The notes: generated from the letters alone by a model not told the origin. Positions 49,703 through 58,301 are shown, counted from the stretch's first letter. The stretch: DNA of 64,000 bases from an uncultured Oscillospiraceae bacterium (GCA_910584045.1 CAJTYO010000006.1:22453-86452); one strand, 5' to 3'. Numbers and translations are program-made.

Positions 49703-50377
49703 ATGCTTACTTTTCAGGACGTCTTTAAGTCCAACTTTCTGGAGAACGTAACTGGCGTATCCCTGCTTGACATGGCAGTCGCTCTGGCGCTGGCCTTCGG
49801 GCTGGGCATGTTCATTTTCCTGGTCTACAAGAAGACCTTCACCGGCGTGATGTACTCCTCCAGCTTTGGCGTAACCCTGATAGCCCTGACGATGATCACC
49901 ACGCTGGTGATTCTAGCCGTCACCAGCAACGTGGTTCTCTCCCTGGGCATGGTAGGCGCGCTGTCCATCGTTCGTTTCCGCACCGCCATCAAGGAGCCCC
50001 TGGACATCGCATTCCTCTTCTGGTCCATCGCCGCAGGCATCGTCCTGGCGGCGGGATTGATACCACTGGCCGTGGCTGGAAGCGTCTGCATCGGCGCGGT
50101 GCTGCTGGTGTTTGTCAACAAAAAGTCCCATATGGACCCCTACATTCTGGTCCTCCGCTGCGACGGCAGCGGCAGCGCCCAGGCGGCCCAGAATCTTTTG
50201 GAGGGCCAGGTCCGCCGCTGTGCTCTCAAGTGCAAGACCGTCCAGCCCGGAGAGGTTGAGCTGAACCTGGAGGTGCGGCTGAAGAGGGAGGACACCAGCT
50301 TTGTCAACGCCCTGGGGGAGTTGGAGGGCGTCCGCAGCGCCGTGCTGGTCAGCTACAACGGCGACTATATGGGGTGA
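49703..50377 (+). CDS. DUF4956 membrane protein
   Basis: The 224-residue protein has four membrane helices in its first 135 residues. The family block SLGMVGALSIVRFRTAIKEP sits near residue 78, and a cytosolic ferredoxin-like domain follows (PYILVLRCDGSG, EVELNLEVRLKR). DUF4956 genes commonly accompany VTC-domain and CotH genes, probably as a membrane part of the same system. The start has AAAGGAG. Confidence 0.88.
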   Translation: MLTFQDVFKSNFLENVTGVSLLDMAVALALAFGLGMFIFLVYKKTFTGVMYSSSFGVTLIALTMITTLVILAVTSNVVLSLGMVGALSIVRFRTAIKEPLDIAFLFWSIAAGIVLAAGLIPLAVAGSVCIGAVLLVFVNKKSHMDPYILVLRCDGSGSAQAAQNLLEGQVRRCALKCKTVQPGEVELNLEVRLKREDTSFVNALGELEGVRSAVLVSYNGDYMG

Positions 50378-50381
50378 CGGT

Positions 50382-52178
50382 ATGTCCACCCACAGACACA
50401 TCGACCGCATCTGCGCCGCTGTTCTGGCGCTGACGTTGGTCCTGACGGTGCTGTTCACCTCCGGAAAAGCCCTGGGACTCCAGAGCGCCGGAGTCTCTCT
50501 GGGCTATGAACAGCGGCTTTTCGACCCATCCCGGGTCCACACCATCAACATCGTCATGGACGACTGGGAGGAATTCCTGGACGGCTGCGAGGACGAGGCC
50601 TACCAGCTCTGTTCCCTTATCATCGACGGCGAGGCCGTGCGCAACGCGGGCATCCGGGCCAAGGGCAACACCTCCCTGACCTCCGTAGCTGCCTACGGCA
50701 ACGACCGCTACAGCTTCAAGGTGGAATTTGACCACTATGACAATGCCGGGAGTTACTACGGTCTGGATAAACTGAGTCTAAACAATCTCATACAGGACAA
50801 CACCTGCATGAAGGATTTTCTCGTCTATCAGCTGATGGGCGGCTTCGGCGTGGCCTCGCCGCTATGCAGCTACGTGTATATCTCCGTCAACGGGGAGGCC
50901 TGGGGACTCTATCTGGCGGTGGAGGGCGTGGAGGACGCGTTTCTCCGACGGAACTACGGCGGCGATTCCGGAGACCTGTACAAACCGGACAGTATGAGCT
51001 TCGGCGGCGGCCGGGGCAACGGAGGAAACTTCGATTTCCAGGCGGTCGCGGAGAATTTTGACTTATCCGACCCGCCCGCTGCGCCGGCGCGCGACGGCAG
51101 ACAGGGCGGTAACCCCGGAACTCCCGGCGGCTTTGAGGGCTTCCGAGGCGGCGGTATGGGCAGCGCCGATGTAAAGCTGCAATACATTGACGACGACCCA
51201 GAGAGCTATTCCAATATTTTCAACAACGCCAAGACCACCGTCACCGATGCGGACAAAGAACGTCTCATCGCCTCGCTGAAGGCGCTGAGCGCCGGGGAGA
51301 GTATTGAAAGCACTGTGGAGATAGAGCAGGTCATCCGTTACTTTGTTGTCCACGGCTTCGTCTGCAACGGGGACAGCTACACCGGCAGCATGGTCCACAA
51401 CTACTACCTCTACGAGGAGGACGGCAGGCTCTCCATGATCCCCTGGGATTACAACCTGGCCTTCGGCGGTTTCCAGAGCGGCGATGCCTCCGGCGTGGTC
51501 AACGAACCCATCGACACACCCGTTTCCGGCGGCGGCGTGGAGGACCGGCCTATGCTGGCCTGGATCTTCTCCGATGAAAAATATACCGCTTTGTACCATC
51601 AATGTTACGAGCAGTTCCTGGCAGAGTGGCTGGAGAGCGGCGCCTGCGAGACCTTGATCGACCGCACGGCGGCCCTCATCGCCCCCTACGTGGAGGAGGA
51701 CCCCACCAAGTTCTGTACCTATGAGGCATTCGAAACCGGCGTATCCGTCTTGAAAACCTTCTGCCAACTGCGCTCCGAGAGCGTTCGGGGCCAGCTGGAT
51801 GGAACTGTCCCCTCCACTGACCAGAGCCAGCAGGCGGATGGCTCCGCCCTGGTGGACGTGTCCGGGCTGGACCTGTCGGACATGGGGACCATGGGTATGG
51901 GAGGCGGGCCCGGCGGCCCGGTCAGTAAGCGTCCCGGCGCGTCCGATGAAGAGACGCTTCCTGTTTTCGTCCTGGATCCTGGGGATTTCTCTCCTCCGGC
52001 GGAGGGGGATATCCTCGACCGTTCCGGAAGAAAGCCGGAAATCGGCGGGCAGCCACCAGGAGACATGGGGAGCCCCCCGGTCCCGGTTTCGTCAGGGGCG
52101 GAGCTGCTGCCGCTGGCAGCTTCTGTGGCCGTATTGGCAGCAGGCCTGCTCTTTGCAACGCTGTTCCGGCGCAGGTAG
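50382..52178 (+). CDS. CotH kinase family membrane protein
   Basis: The 598-residue protein has an N-terminal membrane helix (AAVLALTLVLTVLFTSG). The outer CotH domain follows: IRAKGNTSLTS near residue 90, YGLDKLSLNNLIQDNTCMKD near 127, GLYLAVEGVEDAFLRRNYGG, and IPWDYNLAFGGFQ near 353, the catalytic-metal Asp region. A Gly/Pro-rich region precedes a C-terminal helix (LPLAASVAVLAAGLLFATLF) and an Arg tail. CotH proteins are atypical kinases that phosphorylate spore-coat or surface proteins. ATG 50382 begins 4 bases after the DUF4956 stop. Confidence 0.9.
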   Translation: MSTHRHIDRICAAVLALTLVLTVLFTSGKALGLQSAGVSLGYEQRLFDPSRVHTINIVMDDWEEFLDGCEDEAYQLCSLIIDGEAVRNAGIRAKGNTSLTSVAAYGNDRYSFKVEFDHYDNAGSYYGLDKLSLNNLIQDNTCMKDFLVYQLMGGFGVASPLCSYVYISVNGEAWGLYLAVEGVEDAFLRRNYGGDSGDLYKPDSMSFGGGRGNGGNFDFQAVAENFDLSDPPAAPARDGRQGGNPGTPGGFEGFRGGGMGSADVKLQYIDDDPESYSNIFNNAKTTVTDADKERLIASLKALSAGESIESTVEIEQVIRYFVVHGFVCNGDSYTGSMVHNYYLYEEDGRLSMIPWDYNLAFGGFQSGDASGVVNEPIDTPVSGGGVEDRPMLAWIFSDEKYTALYHQCYEQFLAEWLESGACETLIDRTAALIAPYVEEDPTKFCTYEAFETGVSVLKTFCQLRSESVRGQLDGTVPSTDQSQQADGSALVDVSGLDLSDMGTMGMGGGPGGPVSKRPGASDEETLPVFVLDPGDFSPPAEGDILDRSGRKPEIGGQPPGDMGSPPVPVSSGAELLPLAASVAVLAAGLLFATLFRRR

Positions 52179-52336
52179 CTTGGCTGACCGAGAAGGGCCT
52201 GAACTGACATTCAAGCCGGAGAGCCGAAACCTTGAAAAAGGCTATGGCTTTCCAGTTTGCGCATTATAGTAAAAACTGTTGAAAACTGAGGGCATATGTT
52301 GCCCCCCCGACGCATACCAATCGGAAATGGCCAAGG

Positions 52337-52444
52337 CATGGTGGTGGGCGCGTTGAACAGTACCGTCAGGAGGCATTGCTTCATGTTCCGCACCTCGGTG
52401 GCGTTCACTCGTGTCAGATTTTCGCTAAAATAAATCGTATCCAA
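52337..52444 (-). pseudogene. Replication initiator protein A C-terminal remnant (DUF6017-like)
   Basis: The minus strand encodes NATEVRNMKQCLLTVLFNAP followed by TTM, which resembles the conserved C-terminal segment of clostridial element replication initiators. Neither the initiator domain nor the natural end is present. It marks the left debris of a second mobile region; 52179-52336 shows nothing else I recognise. Confidence 0.4.
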
Positions 52445-52480
52445 AACGGCCCCAATCTGCTCCTAAATTGGAGGTAATCA

Positions 52481-52768
52481 TTGGAGCCTGGAAGACAGAG
52501 CAGCTACCATCCCAAACGCCCAGTTCAATACACGGACATCATCGCGTATGTCGAGGACAAGTACGGAGCAAAAATCCGTGGAGAATATATCGCCTGCGTA
52601 AAGCGTATGTGTGGGCTGGAGGTTGCCGAAAGCAATAATAAATCCAAGAACGGGAACCCTCGGAAGAAGCCCTATTGTCCCGCCAATAAAGTAGCATATA
52701 TCAAGGAGGCGCTGGAACACTTCGGCATTCTGCCAGCAGAAACGCAAAATGCGGATGACCCAGACTGA
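52481..52768 (+). CDS. Small element-associated protein of unknown function
   Basis: The 95-residue protein has YTDIIAYVEDKYGAKIRGEY, IACVKRMCGLEVAE and YCPANKVAYIKEALEHFGIL. Similar small proteins are frequent in clostridial conjugative elements and are sometimes called RNA methyltransferases, but no methyltransferase motif is visible here. It starts at TTG 52481, 6 bases after GGAGG. Confidence 0.6.
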   Translation: MEPGRQSSYHPKRPVQYTDIIAYVEDKYGAKIRGEYIACVKRMCGLEVAESNNKSKNGNPRKKPYCPANKVAYIKEALEHFGILPAETQNADDPD

Positions 52769-52898
52769 GTATGGTCTGGACCATCCGCGTTCGTATATTT
52801 TCCTCAATCCTCAAACAGCTTCGCCACCGGGACCTCCGGCTAACTCCCTTGCCATATCTGATAAAATCTTTTAAAATTTGATTGAGAGGGAGTGACCT

Positions 52899-53024
52899 AT
52901 GATAGATTTTACTGACGTTCGCCGCGAGAACGCGCCGACATTTCTGTTTTTCACACGCCCACTAAGAATGCCAAACTGTTCTCGTATAAATCGAGGGGAG
53001 AGAGGGAGTAAAAATCACCTCTGA
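52899..53024 (+). CDS. Short open frame, possible truncated gene
   Basis: A 41-codon frame begins MIDFTDVRRENAPTFLFF after GAGAGGGAG and stops at TGA 53022-53024. It may be the 5' stub of a gene cut by element insertion. It is weak evidence because it is short and has no recognised family. Confidence 0.25.
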   Translation: MIDFTDVRRENAPTFLFFTRPLRMPNCSRINRGERGSKNHL

Positions 53025-53044
53025 AATACCCCAAAAACAGAGCT

Positions 53045-53107
53045 GTGGTTATCCTATTTTGTAACCACTTGACCCTCTTTTTACCCGGTTATCCTATTGG
53101 GAACCAC
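53045..53107. repeat. Two palindromic direct repeats, 40 bp apart
   Basis: GGTTATCCTATTTTGTAACC (53047-53066) and GGTTATCCTATTGGGAACC (53087-53105) share their left half and are each dyad-symmetric (GGTT...AACC), both followed by ACT. They lie beyond the 3' end of the serine recombinase gene near the presumed element edge. They could be recombinase subsites or regulator operators. The rest of 52769-53222 shows no gene beyond the short frame at 52899. Confidence 0.45.
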
Positions 53108-53222
53108 TATAAATTTGGTGAAAAATGGCTTTTTAGCGTCAAACTGCATCAAACCCTATCAAAAGCAAAAGCCCGGAAAACCTCTGAATACGTTCACAGG
53201 GACACAAAGTGAGACCCCCCCT

Positions 53223-53264
53223 GCAATAAGGTTCGAGCGGTGAAGGACGCTCGAACCTTATTGC
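53223..53264 (-). terminator. Strong terminator of the serine recombinase
   Basis: GCAATAAGGTTCGAGCG (53223-53239) and its complement (53248-53264) form a 17-bp perfect stem 19 bases after the recombinase stop. Confidence 0.8.
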
Positions 53265-53282
53265 ATTTCTACCTCTGATATG

Positions 53283-54962
53283 CTATGCTGGGATCTGGAC
53301 GACACTCTTTTCTGCCGGAGCATCCTGTGGCTGCATCACCTTCACCTCCATTGGCCTGTCCATCACGCCGATGTCCCGGTAGATGATCCGGACGCTCTGG
53401 CTGGCACTGCGGGAATACTTCTTGCTCCGCTCACCCACCTCAATCCGCTGGATGAACAGCCGCAGGAGTTCCGGAGACAGCTCGTCGATAGCGGTATACC
53501 GCTTCGCCTTTTCAATAAATGACTCCACGTTGGCTGCCGATGCCTTCAGCTTCTCCAGTCGTGCGTCCTTCTCCGGGATAGCATCTTCCAGCACCTTCTG
53601 CTCTGTATTGTAGTCACTGGAGAGCATACGGAACTGCTCGGCGGTCACCCGGCCAAGGACGTGGTCTTCATAGAGACGCTTGAACAGCATCGAGAGTTCG
53701 CCATCCCGCTTTCGCATGGCGCCCAGTTCTTTCTGGAGAACGTTCATCTCCCGCCGCAGTTCCACGCTATTCTTCTGGTTGATATACTGTGCAAACTGCC
53801 GCTCCTGCGTTCTGGCGTAATGCGTCACCCGGCGAATATCATCCAGCACGATCTTCATCAGATCCATCTCCCGGATGTGGTGCGGTGAGCAGTTGCCCTT
53901 TCCTCGCTTGCCGAAGGTGTAGCACTGGAAATTATACCTGGTTTTCTTCATGGTGGATGCCCGGTGCAGCACCAGCGGCTTGCCGCAGTCGGCGCAATAG
54001 ACCAGTCCAGAGAACATATTCGGCTCATCCATCTGCTTTGGAGTCCGCTTTTTGTGCTGGCGTACCGTCTGGACGATGTCCCACCGCTCTTGGCTGACCA
54101 GTGCTTCATGGGTATTCTCCACCAGAATCTGTTCACTCTCCGGACGAAGAATGTGCTTCTTGTTCTTGTAGGAGATGGAGGTATTCCGCAGCCCCTGCAT
54201 ATGGCCTAAGTAGACCTTGTTGTTGAGGATGCCTGTGACCGTGCTGCCGCTCCAGTTGTAAGGCCGGGTGGTATCCAGGTGCCGGTGGGATATGCCATAC
54301 TTCCGGTGCCAGTAATTGCTTGGGTTCACTATCTTTTCATCCGTGAGGATGCGGGCGATCTGATTTGGCCCTTTTCCAGAAGCGCACAGCTCAAAGATGC
54401 GCTGCACCACCGGGGCGGTGTCCTCATCCGGAACGATCGCTTTTGTGTCGTTGCTCCGCTTGCGGTAGCCGTAAGGCGGCATCCCGCCCAGCCGCTCACC
54501 GCGCTCGGCTTGGAGTTTCTTCACTGCCCGAACTTTCTTGCTGGACTCCTTGGCGTGGAGTTCGTTCGCCCAGTTCCGGATAGGATTGAAATCGGTACTG
54601 CTCTCTACCAGAGAATCCACTCCATCGTTGATGGCGATAAACCGGACACCTTTCGCTGGCAGGTAGAGTTCTGTCAGCTGACCCACTTGCAGATACTCAC
54701 GGCCCAGACGAGACATATCCTTGACGATCAGCGTTTCGACCTCGTCCCGCTCGATCATTTCGATGACCTTTTTCCAGGAGGGCCGATCAAAATTTGTCCC
54801 CGAGTACCCATCATCCGCCAGGAAAATCGTTTTCTCGAAACCATTAGCCTGAGCATACCTTTCGAGGAGAAGGCGCTGATTCACGATGCTGTTTGAATCG
54901 CCAGCCCGGTCATCCTCCTGACTGAGCCTTCCATATAAAATATTGAATTTTTGGCTTGCCAT
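53283..54962 (-). CDS. Serine recombinase (TnpX/TndX type)
   Basis: The 559-residue recombinase has a resolvase domain (ILYGRLSQEDD with the catalytic Ser near residue 14, DGYSGTNFDRPSW, VKDMSRLGREYLQVG). The recombinase domain, a zinc ribbon (LVYCADCGKPLVLHR...KGNCSPH, about 320-360), a coiled coil and a C-terminal DUF4368-like end (YTAIDELSPELLRLFIQRIE) follow. It is the likely integrase/excisionase of the surrounding element. It begins after AAAGGAGG. Confidence 0.92.
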   Translation of the reverse strand: MASQKFNILYGRLSQEDDRAGDSNSIVNQRLLLERYAQANGFEKTIFLADDGYSGTNFDRPSWKKVIEMIERDEVETLIVKDMSRLGREYLQVGQLTELYLPAKGVRFIAINDGVDSLVESSTDFNPIRNWANELHAKESSKKVRAVKKLQAERGERLGGMPPYGYRKRSNDTKAIVPDEDTAPVVQRIFELCASGKGPNQIARILTDEKIVNPSNYWHRKYGISHRHLDTTRPYNWSGSTVTGILNNKVYLGHMQGLRNTSISYKNKKHILRPESEQILVENTHEALVSQERWDIVQTVRQHKKRTPKQMDEPNMFSGLVYCADCGKPLVLHRASTMKKTRYNFQCYTFGKRGKGNCSPHHIREMDLMKIVLDDIRRVTHYARTQERQFAQYINQKNSVELRREMNVLQKELGAMRKRDGELSMLFKRLYEDHVLGRVTAEQFRMLSSDYNTEQKVLEDAIPEKDARLEKLKASAANVESFIEKAKRYTAIDELSPELLRLFIQRIEVGERSKKYSRSASQSVRIIYRDIGVMDRPMEVKVMQPQDAPAEKSVVQIPA

Positions 54963-55043
54963 TTTTACCTCCTTTTCCTATGGGGCAAGCCGGTACGGTA
55001 ACTGACACTATACCGCACCGGCTTGTGAAAGTCTACTGAAATA

Positions 55044-55316
55044 TCAGGCGGGGTGGGATTCTTTTGCCAGCTCTGTGTCGATGAGCGCCAGCAGCTTTTC
55101 TGTAGGCGTTGCTGACGGTTCCCCGGCAAAGACAGAGGTGACGTGGAACACCCGGCCTTCGATCAACATCTCCCGGTCCCATGTGGAATCTGTCTGTGCC
55201 GTATCGGTGAAGATGGTGTCCACGCTGCCATCTTCCATCCGTTTGACCGTGGCGGCCTCTGGCCGGTATGTCCCCAGCATTCCAGTGCTGATATATTCTT
55301 CAAATTCCGTTCTCAT
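55044..55316 (-). CDS. Small element-associated protein
   Basis: The 90-residue protein begins MRTEFEEYISTGMLGTYRP and contains RMEDGSVDTIFTDTAQTDST and FHVTSVFAGEPSATPTEKLL. It is of the kind regularly placed between the recombinase and relaxase of Tn4451-like elements. AGAAGGAGG precedes the start. The function is unknown. Confidence 0.65.
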   Translation of the reverse strand: MRTEFEEYISTGMLGTYRPEAATVKRMEDGSVDTIFTDTAQTDSTWDREMLIEGRVFHVTSVFAGEPSATPTEKLLALIDTELAKESHPA

Positions 55317-55329
55317 AGAAATCCTCCTT

Positions 55330-56604
55330 CTACATGGTCTGTGTCATGCCGCGATATTCCTCGTGATCATCCTCTGCGTGACCGTGGGCAATTTTCTTCT
55401 CCCTCTCTTTCTGGCGGGTCTTGCGATCCGTATGAGTTGGAGCGGTATATGCCGGAGCTACATCCCCAAGGCTTTCAAGATTGTGACCGAGCTGTACCAA
55501 AGCACGGCCAATCCCACCAGCACTGCCGGAACCATCAGCCACGCCCAATTGGGGCGCGGGAGGCTGATATGCGGGAGCGAGAAACGCCGCTCTTTCTTCC
55601 TCCCAGCCTGTTGGAGCAGTTCCCGAATGGCGGATACATCCTGCGCCAGCGTCTTCAACTGCGGCGGCTGTGCTGGCGGTTTCAGTTGGGCGAGAAGAGA
55701 GTTCTGCTCCTTTATAAAATGGTGCAGATCTATGATCCAATCCAACAGGTTCCCCCACTCCTCCTCTGTCAGCCGCCATTCCGGCGGAGGAGTTGTCTGA
55801 CGCATATTCCGCTGGCGCAGTTCGTCCAGCGATAAAGGTCTCTCTGATTCCAAACTCATTTTCCATATTCTCCTTCAAATATTTTTCGTCATGGAGCCTG
55901 TCGTCCCGACACCGCTTTCCGTCAGGTGTGGTGTAGGTGATGTTCTTCCGGGAATCCTGCCAGCGGACGTCGTAGCCCTCGCTCCGCATCAGCAGAATAA
56001 ACTCGTCCCGTTTTTCAGCGCACCGCATACACTCGTCGATCACATTCATCAGAAGAAACTTCCAGCTCTCCCCCTTGGCTGCAACATGATACTCGGCAGA
56101 GGTCATTGCCCCTACCTTTTTCTCTTGCTCCGGCTGGAATACCGGCAGGCCGAACTCCGCACAGACCCAGTCGTTGCGCTGCCGGAGTTCGGACAGTTCC
56201 TTCTCGCTGATATGGAGTTTCTTACCATCCTCCAAACTGACGCTGTTGATAATGAAGTGAGAGTGGATGTGGTCACGATCCGTGTGAGTGCAGACCAGCA
56301 CCTCCCGCCCCTCGAAATACTCCGCCAGCTTCAGCGCGGCGGCATGGGCGGCGGTGGGACTGACCTCCTCACCTTTCGGGAAGGACTGCACCATGTGGTA
56401 GAACATTCTGCCATCCTCTTTGTGGTAGAGCAGCTTGGTCTGGAGGAAGTCATCGTAGACGCTCTCCGGGCGGCAGTTGACCCCGCTGACCAACTGCCGG
56501 TCGCCCCACCGCGTTTTCTCGTCTCGCTTGACATAGCGCATGGCGGCTCCCATGCCGCCCCGGCTCTGACCTCTGGGATAATTTGTAAAATTGATGATGG
56601 CTAT
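55330..56604 (-). CDS. Mobilisation relaxase (MobA/MobL type), ATA start
   Basis: The 424-residue relaxase would nick the transfer origin and lead the strand out. Visible are INFTNYPRGQ at the N-terminus, MFYHMVQSFPKGE, and VCTHTDRDHIHSHFIINS near residue 110 with the metal-binding His triad. LHISEKELSELRQRND and a Lys/Arg-rich tail (DRKTRQKEREKKI) follow. The expected ATG is ATA (56604-56602), 9 bases after GGGGAGG and overlapping the mobC stop TAG; the first in-frame ATG is at 56553, inside the conserved part. A second gene is nested in its 3' half. Confidence 0.8.
   Translation of the reverse strand: MAIINFTNYPRGQSRGGMGAAMRYVKRDEKTRWGDRQLVSGVNCRPESVYDDFLQTKLLYHKEDGRMFYHMVQSFPKGEEVSPTAAHAAALKLAEYFEGREVLVCTHTDRDHIHSHFIINSVSLEDGKKLHISEKELSELRQRNDWVCAEFGLPVFQPEQEKKVGAMTSAEYHVAAKGESWKFLLMNVIDECMRCAEKRDEFILLMRSEGYDVRWQDSRKNITYTTPDGKRCRDDRLHDEKYLKENMENEFGIRETFIAGRTAPAEYASDNSSAGMAADRGGVGEPVGLDHRSAPFYKGAELSSRPTETASTAAAVEDAGAGCIRHSGTAPTGWEEERAAFLAPAYQPPAPQLGVADGSGSAGGIGRALVQLGHNLESLGDVAPAYTAPTHTDRKTRQKEREKKIAHGHAEDDHEEYRGMTQTM
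55458..55859 (-). CDS. Nested membrane protein gene inside the relaxase gene
   Basis: This 133-residue product is read in a different frame within the relaxase 3' half. It begins MSLESERPLSLDELRQRN after AAGGAG, has a helical part (NLLDWIIDLHHFIKEQNSLL, DVSAIRELLQQAG) and ends in a membrane helix (WAWLMVPAVLVGLAVLWYSS). Its composition is ordinary protein-like, while the relaxase frame over the same DNA is Ala/Gly/Thr-rich. It may be a mobilisation accessory protein at the membrane. Confidence 0.65.
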   Translation of the reverse strand: MSLESERPLSLDELRQRNMRQTTPPPEWRLTEEEWGNLLDWIIDLHHFIKEQNSLLAQLKPPAQPPQLKTLAQDVSAIRELLQQAGRKKERRFSLPHISLPRPNWAWLMVPAVLVGLAVLWYSSVTILKALGM

Positions 56605-56918
56605 TTGCCTCGCCTCCCCTGCTCCTGGAGACCCCGGAGAACGGCGCTGATGTCCGCCAGTTCCCGCGCGGTGCGCTCCAGATCCACAGTGGTGATGCGA
56701 CCCATGTTCGCCAGGACCGTCAGACGGTTGAGATTGTTGCCGATGGCCCGCTGCTGTTGCAGAACTTCTTTCAGGCCGTCCATCACCACGATCTGCCGCC
56801 CCAGGCAGCAACGGATGACGTACTCGCTCTGAGACATCCGGGCCTGCTTTGCGTTCTGCTTGATAGCGGCCAGATTCTCGGATGCAATCCGGATACTGAA
56901 TGTGGCGTCCTTTTTCAC
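56601..56918 (-). CDS. Relaxosome protein MobC
   Basis: The 105-residue protein has an N-terminal ribbon-helix-helix-like DNA-binding part (KDATFSIRIASENLAAIKQ, QARMSQSEYVIRCCLG) and the MobC block QQRAIGNNLNRLTVLAN near residue 62. It helps the relaxase melt and nick the origin. It starts at GTG 56918 after GGAGG and ends in TAG overlapping the relaxase start. Confidence 0.85.
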   Translation of the reverse strand: MKKDATFSIRIASENLAAIKQNAKQARMSQSEYVIRCCLGRQIVVMDGLKEVLQQQRAIGNNLNRLTVLANMGRITTVDLERTARELADISAVLRGLQEQGRRGK

Positions 56919-56944
56919 GCTGTCCTCCGTTTCTGAAAGTGGGT

Positions 56945-57269
56945 GCGGGCTTCCGCCCGCAAAATGTGTTTGGCAGGGCTGGGGCTTCGCCCCATGTCCA
57001 GACAAACGCGATGCTTGCCCCATCTAAAGATGGGCGTTTTCCCGTCCCTGTGCCCCCGTCCGTTCTCCTCGAAACCGGCAGCTTCCGGCAGTCTGGCCCA
57101 CAAAGGCTCAACGTGGCCGATTTCTCCAGTTGTGGACACTTCCCCGCCCCAGTCATTGAACGCCGCACAAACGGCCTCACAGGGCTGGACAGGAGATCGA
57201 GCGACAGGCACATTGAGTGCCTGCGCTCGATTAAATTGCGCACAGGGGCTCGATGCCCCTGTGCGCAAT
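56945..57269. other. Candidate transfer origin: clustered hairpins
   Basis: Between mobC and the RepA-like gene lie GCGGGC-TTCC-GCCCGC (56945-56960), GGGGC-TTC-GCCCC (56981-56993), CCCATCT-AA-AGATGGG (57019-57034), a 15-bp stem with one bulge (57196-57231) and a perfect 15-bp stem (57235-57269, ATTGCGCACAGGGGC). Such clustered inverted repeats beside mob genes are typical of oriT regions. No nick site is assigned. The last stem overlaps the end of the RepA-like gene. Confidence 0.5.
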
Positions 57270-58301
57270 CTGGGCATCCGTACCTACAGGGTCGATAGTG
57301 CCAACAGTCGGGAGACCGGACGAATCGGCACTTTCGACACTATGCAGTTCAATGATCCGCTTCCCGTTGCTCCGGCGAGTGGTAGCGGCGATGCCGATTT
57401 CTCTTAGAGCATCAACGTTTTGCAGGATTTGACGGGCAACTTTCTTCGGCGTAATGCCCGCTGTTCCGACAGGGTCGATCCTGTTTGACAGCTCGGTTGG
57501 AGTGCCGGTAAAATCCGGAGTGGATTTCAGAAGTGCAGAGAGAAGAAAAATAATTTTGCTGTCACGCTGCTCACCTTGATCATAGCTGTCTGCAATCATC
57601 TCCCAAACATTATCACTGTTACGCTCCAAAGAAATTTCCCGATACTCGATATCCCGGCCAATACAAAACAGCTTTGCTCGGTTACTGCTGTGGCTGCTAT
57701 TAATCAAAGTGAAACTGCTGTCCACCGCACCGCTGATTGCAGTCGTACCGGAGATGCGGTTGAATACATTGTCGGACGGTTCTTTCCTCAGATGATGGAC
57801 CAGAAGAATGGCGATTTGATGCTCATCAGCAATCTTCTTCAGCACGGAAAGGTCACGGTAGTCGTTGGCATAGGTGCAGTCATAGTTGCTGCAACGGATC
57901 ATTTGCAAGGTGTCGATGATGACGAGAACTGTGTCCGGATATGTGGAAACGAAGCGATCCAATTGCTCCTCTAGGCCGTGGCCAAGCGTATTGCACTCGG
58001 TGCAGAAGTGGACGTTTGCCGGGGCATCATCCGTGATTTCAAAAAGTCTGTTCTGGATACGAAACTGCGAATCCTCCAGGCATAGGTAGAGAGTAGTTCC
58101 TTGTTTCACAGGCATCTTCCAGACCGTTTCCCCCTTTGCCACCGTGACGGCAAGCCAAAGTGCCAGCCAGGACTTTCCTGCCTTGGGAGAACCAGCAAGG
58201 ATGTGCAGCCCCTGAGAAAGCAGCGTGTCCACGACAAAGTTCATTGGCTGCAGCGGCTTGCTCATGAGCGTTTCGCCGCTGATCGTTTGTAATTGTTTCA
58301 T
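57231..58301 (-). CDS. RepA-like AAA/RecA-fold ATPase
   Basis: The 356-residue hexameric-helicase-type ATPase has Walker A LAGSPKAGKSWLAL near residue 35, Walker B VLVIIDTLQMI near 125 and the sensor LLVHHLRKEPSDNVFNRISG near 165. It resembles plasmid RepA proteins that unwind DNA for replication or transfer. ATG 58301 follows AAGGAGGG. The last residues are encoded by the hairpin at 57235-57269, so its natural end may have shifted. Confidence 0.8.
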   Translation of the reverse strand: MKQLQTISGETLMSKPLQPMNFVVDTLLSQGLHILAGSPKAGKSWLALWLAVTVAKGETVWKMPVKQGTTLYLCLEDSQFRIQNRLFEITDDAPANVHFCTECNTLGHGLEEQLDRFVSTYPDTVLVIIDTLQMIRCSNYDCTYANDYRDLSVLKKIADEHQIAILLVHHLRKEPSDNVFNRISGTTAISGAVDSSFTLINSSHSSNRAKLFCIGRDIEYREISLERNSDNVWEMIADSYDQGEQRDSKIIFLLSALLKSTPDFTGTPTELSNRIDPVGTAGITPKKVARQILQNVDALREIGIAATTRRSNGKRIIELHSVESADSSGLPTVGTIDPVGTDAQIAHRGIEPLCAI

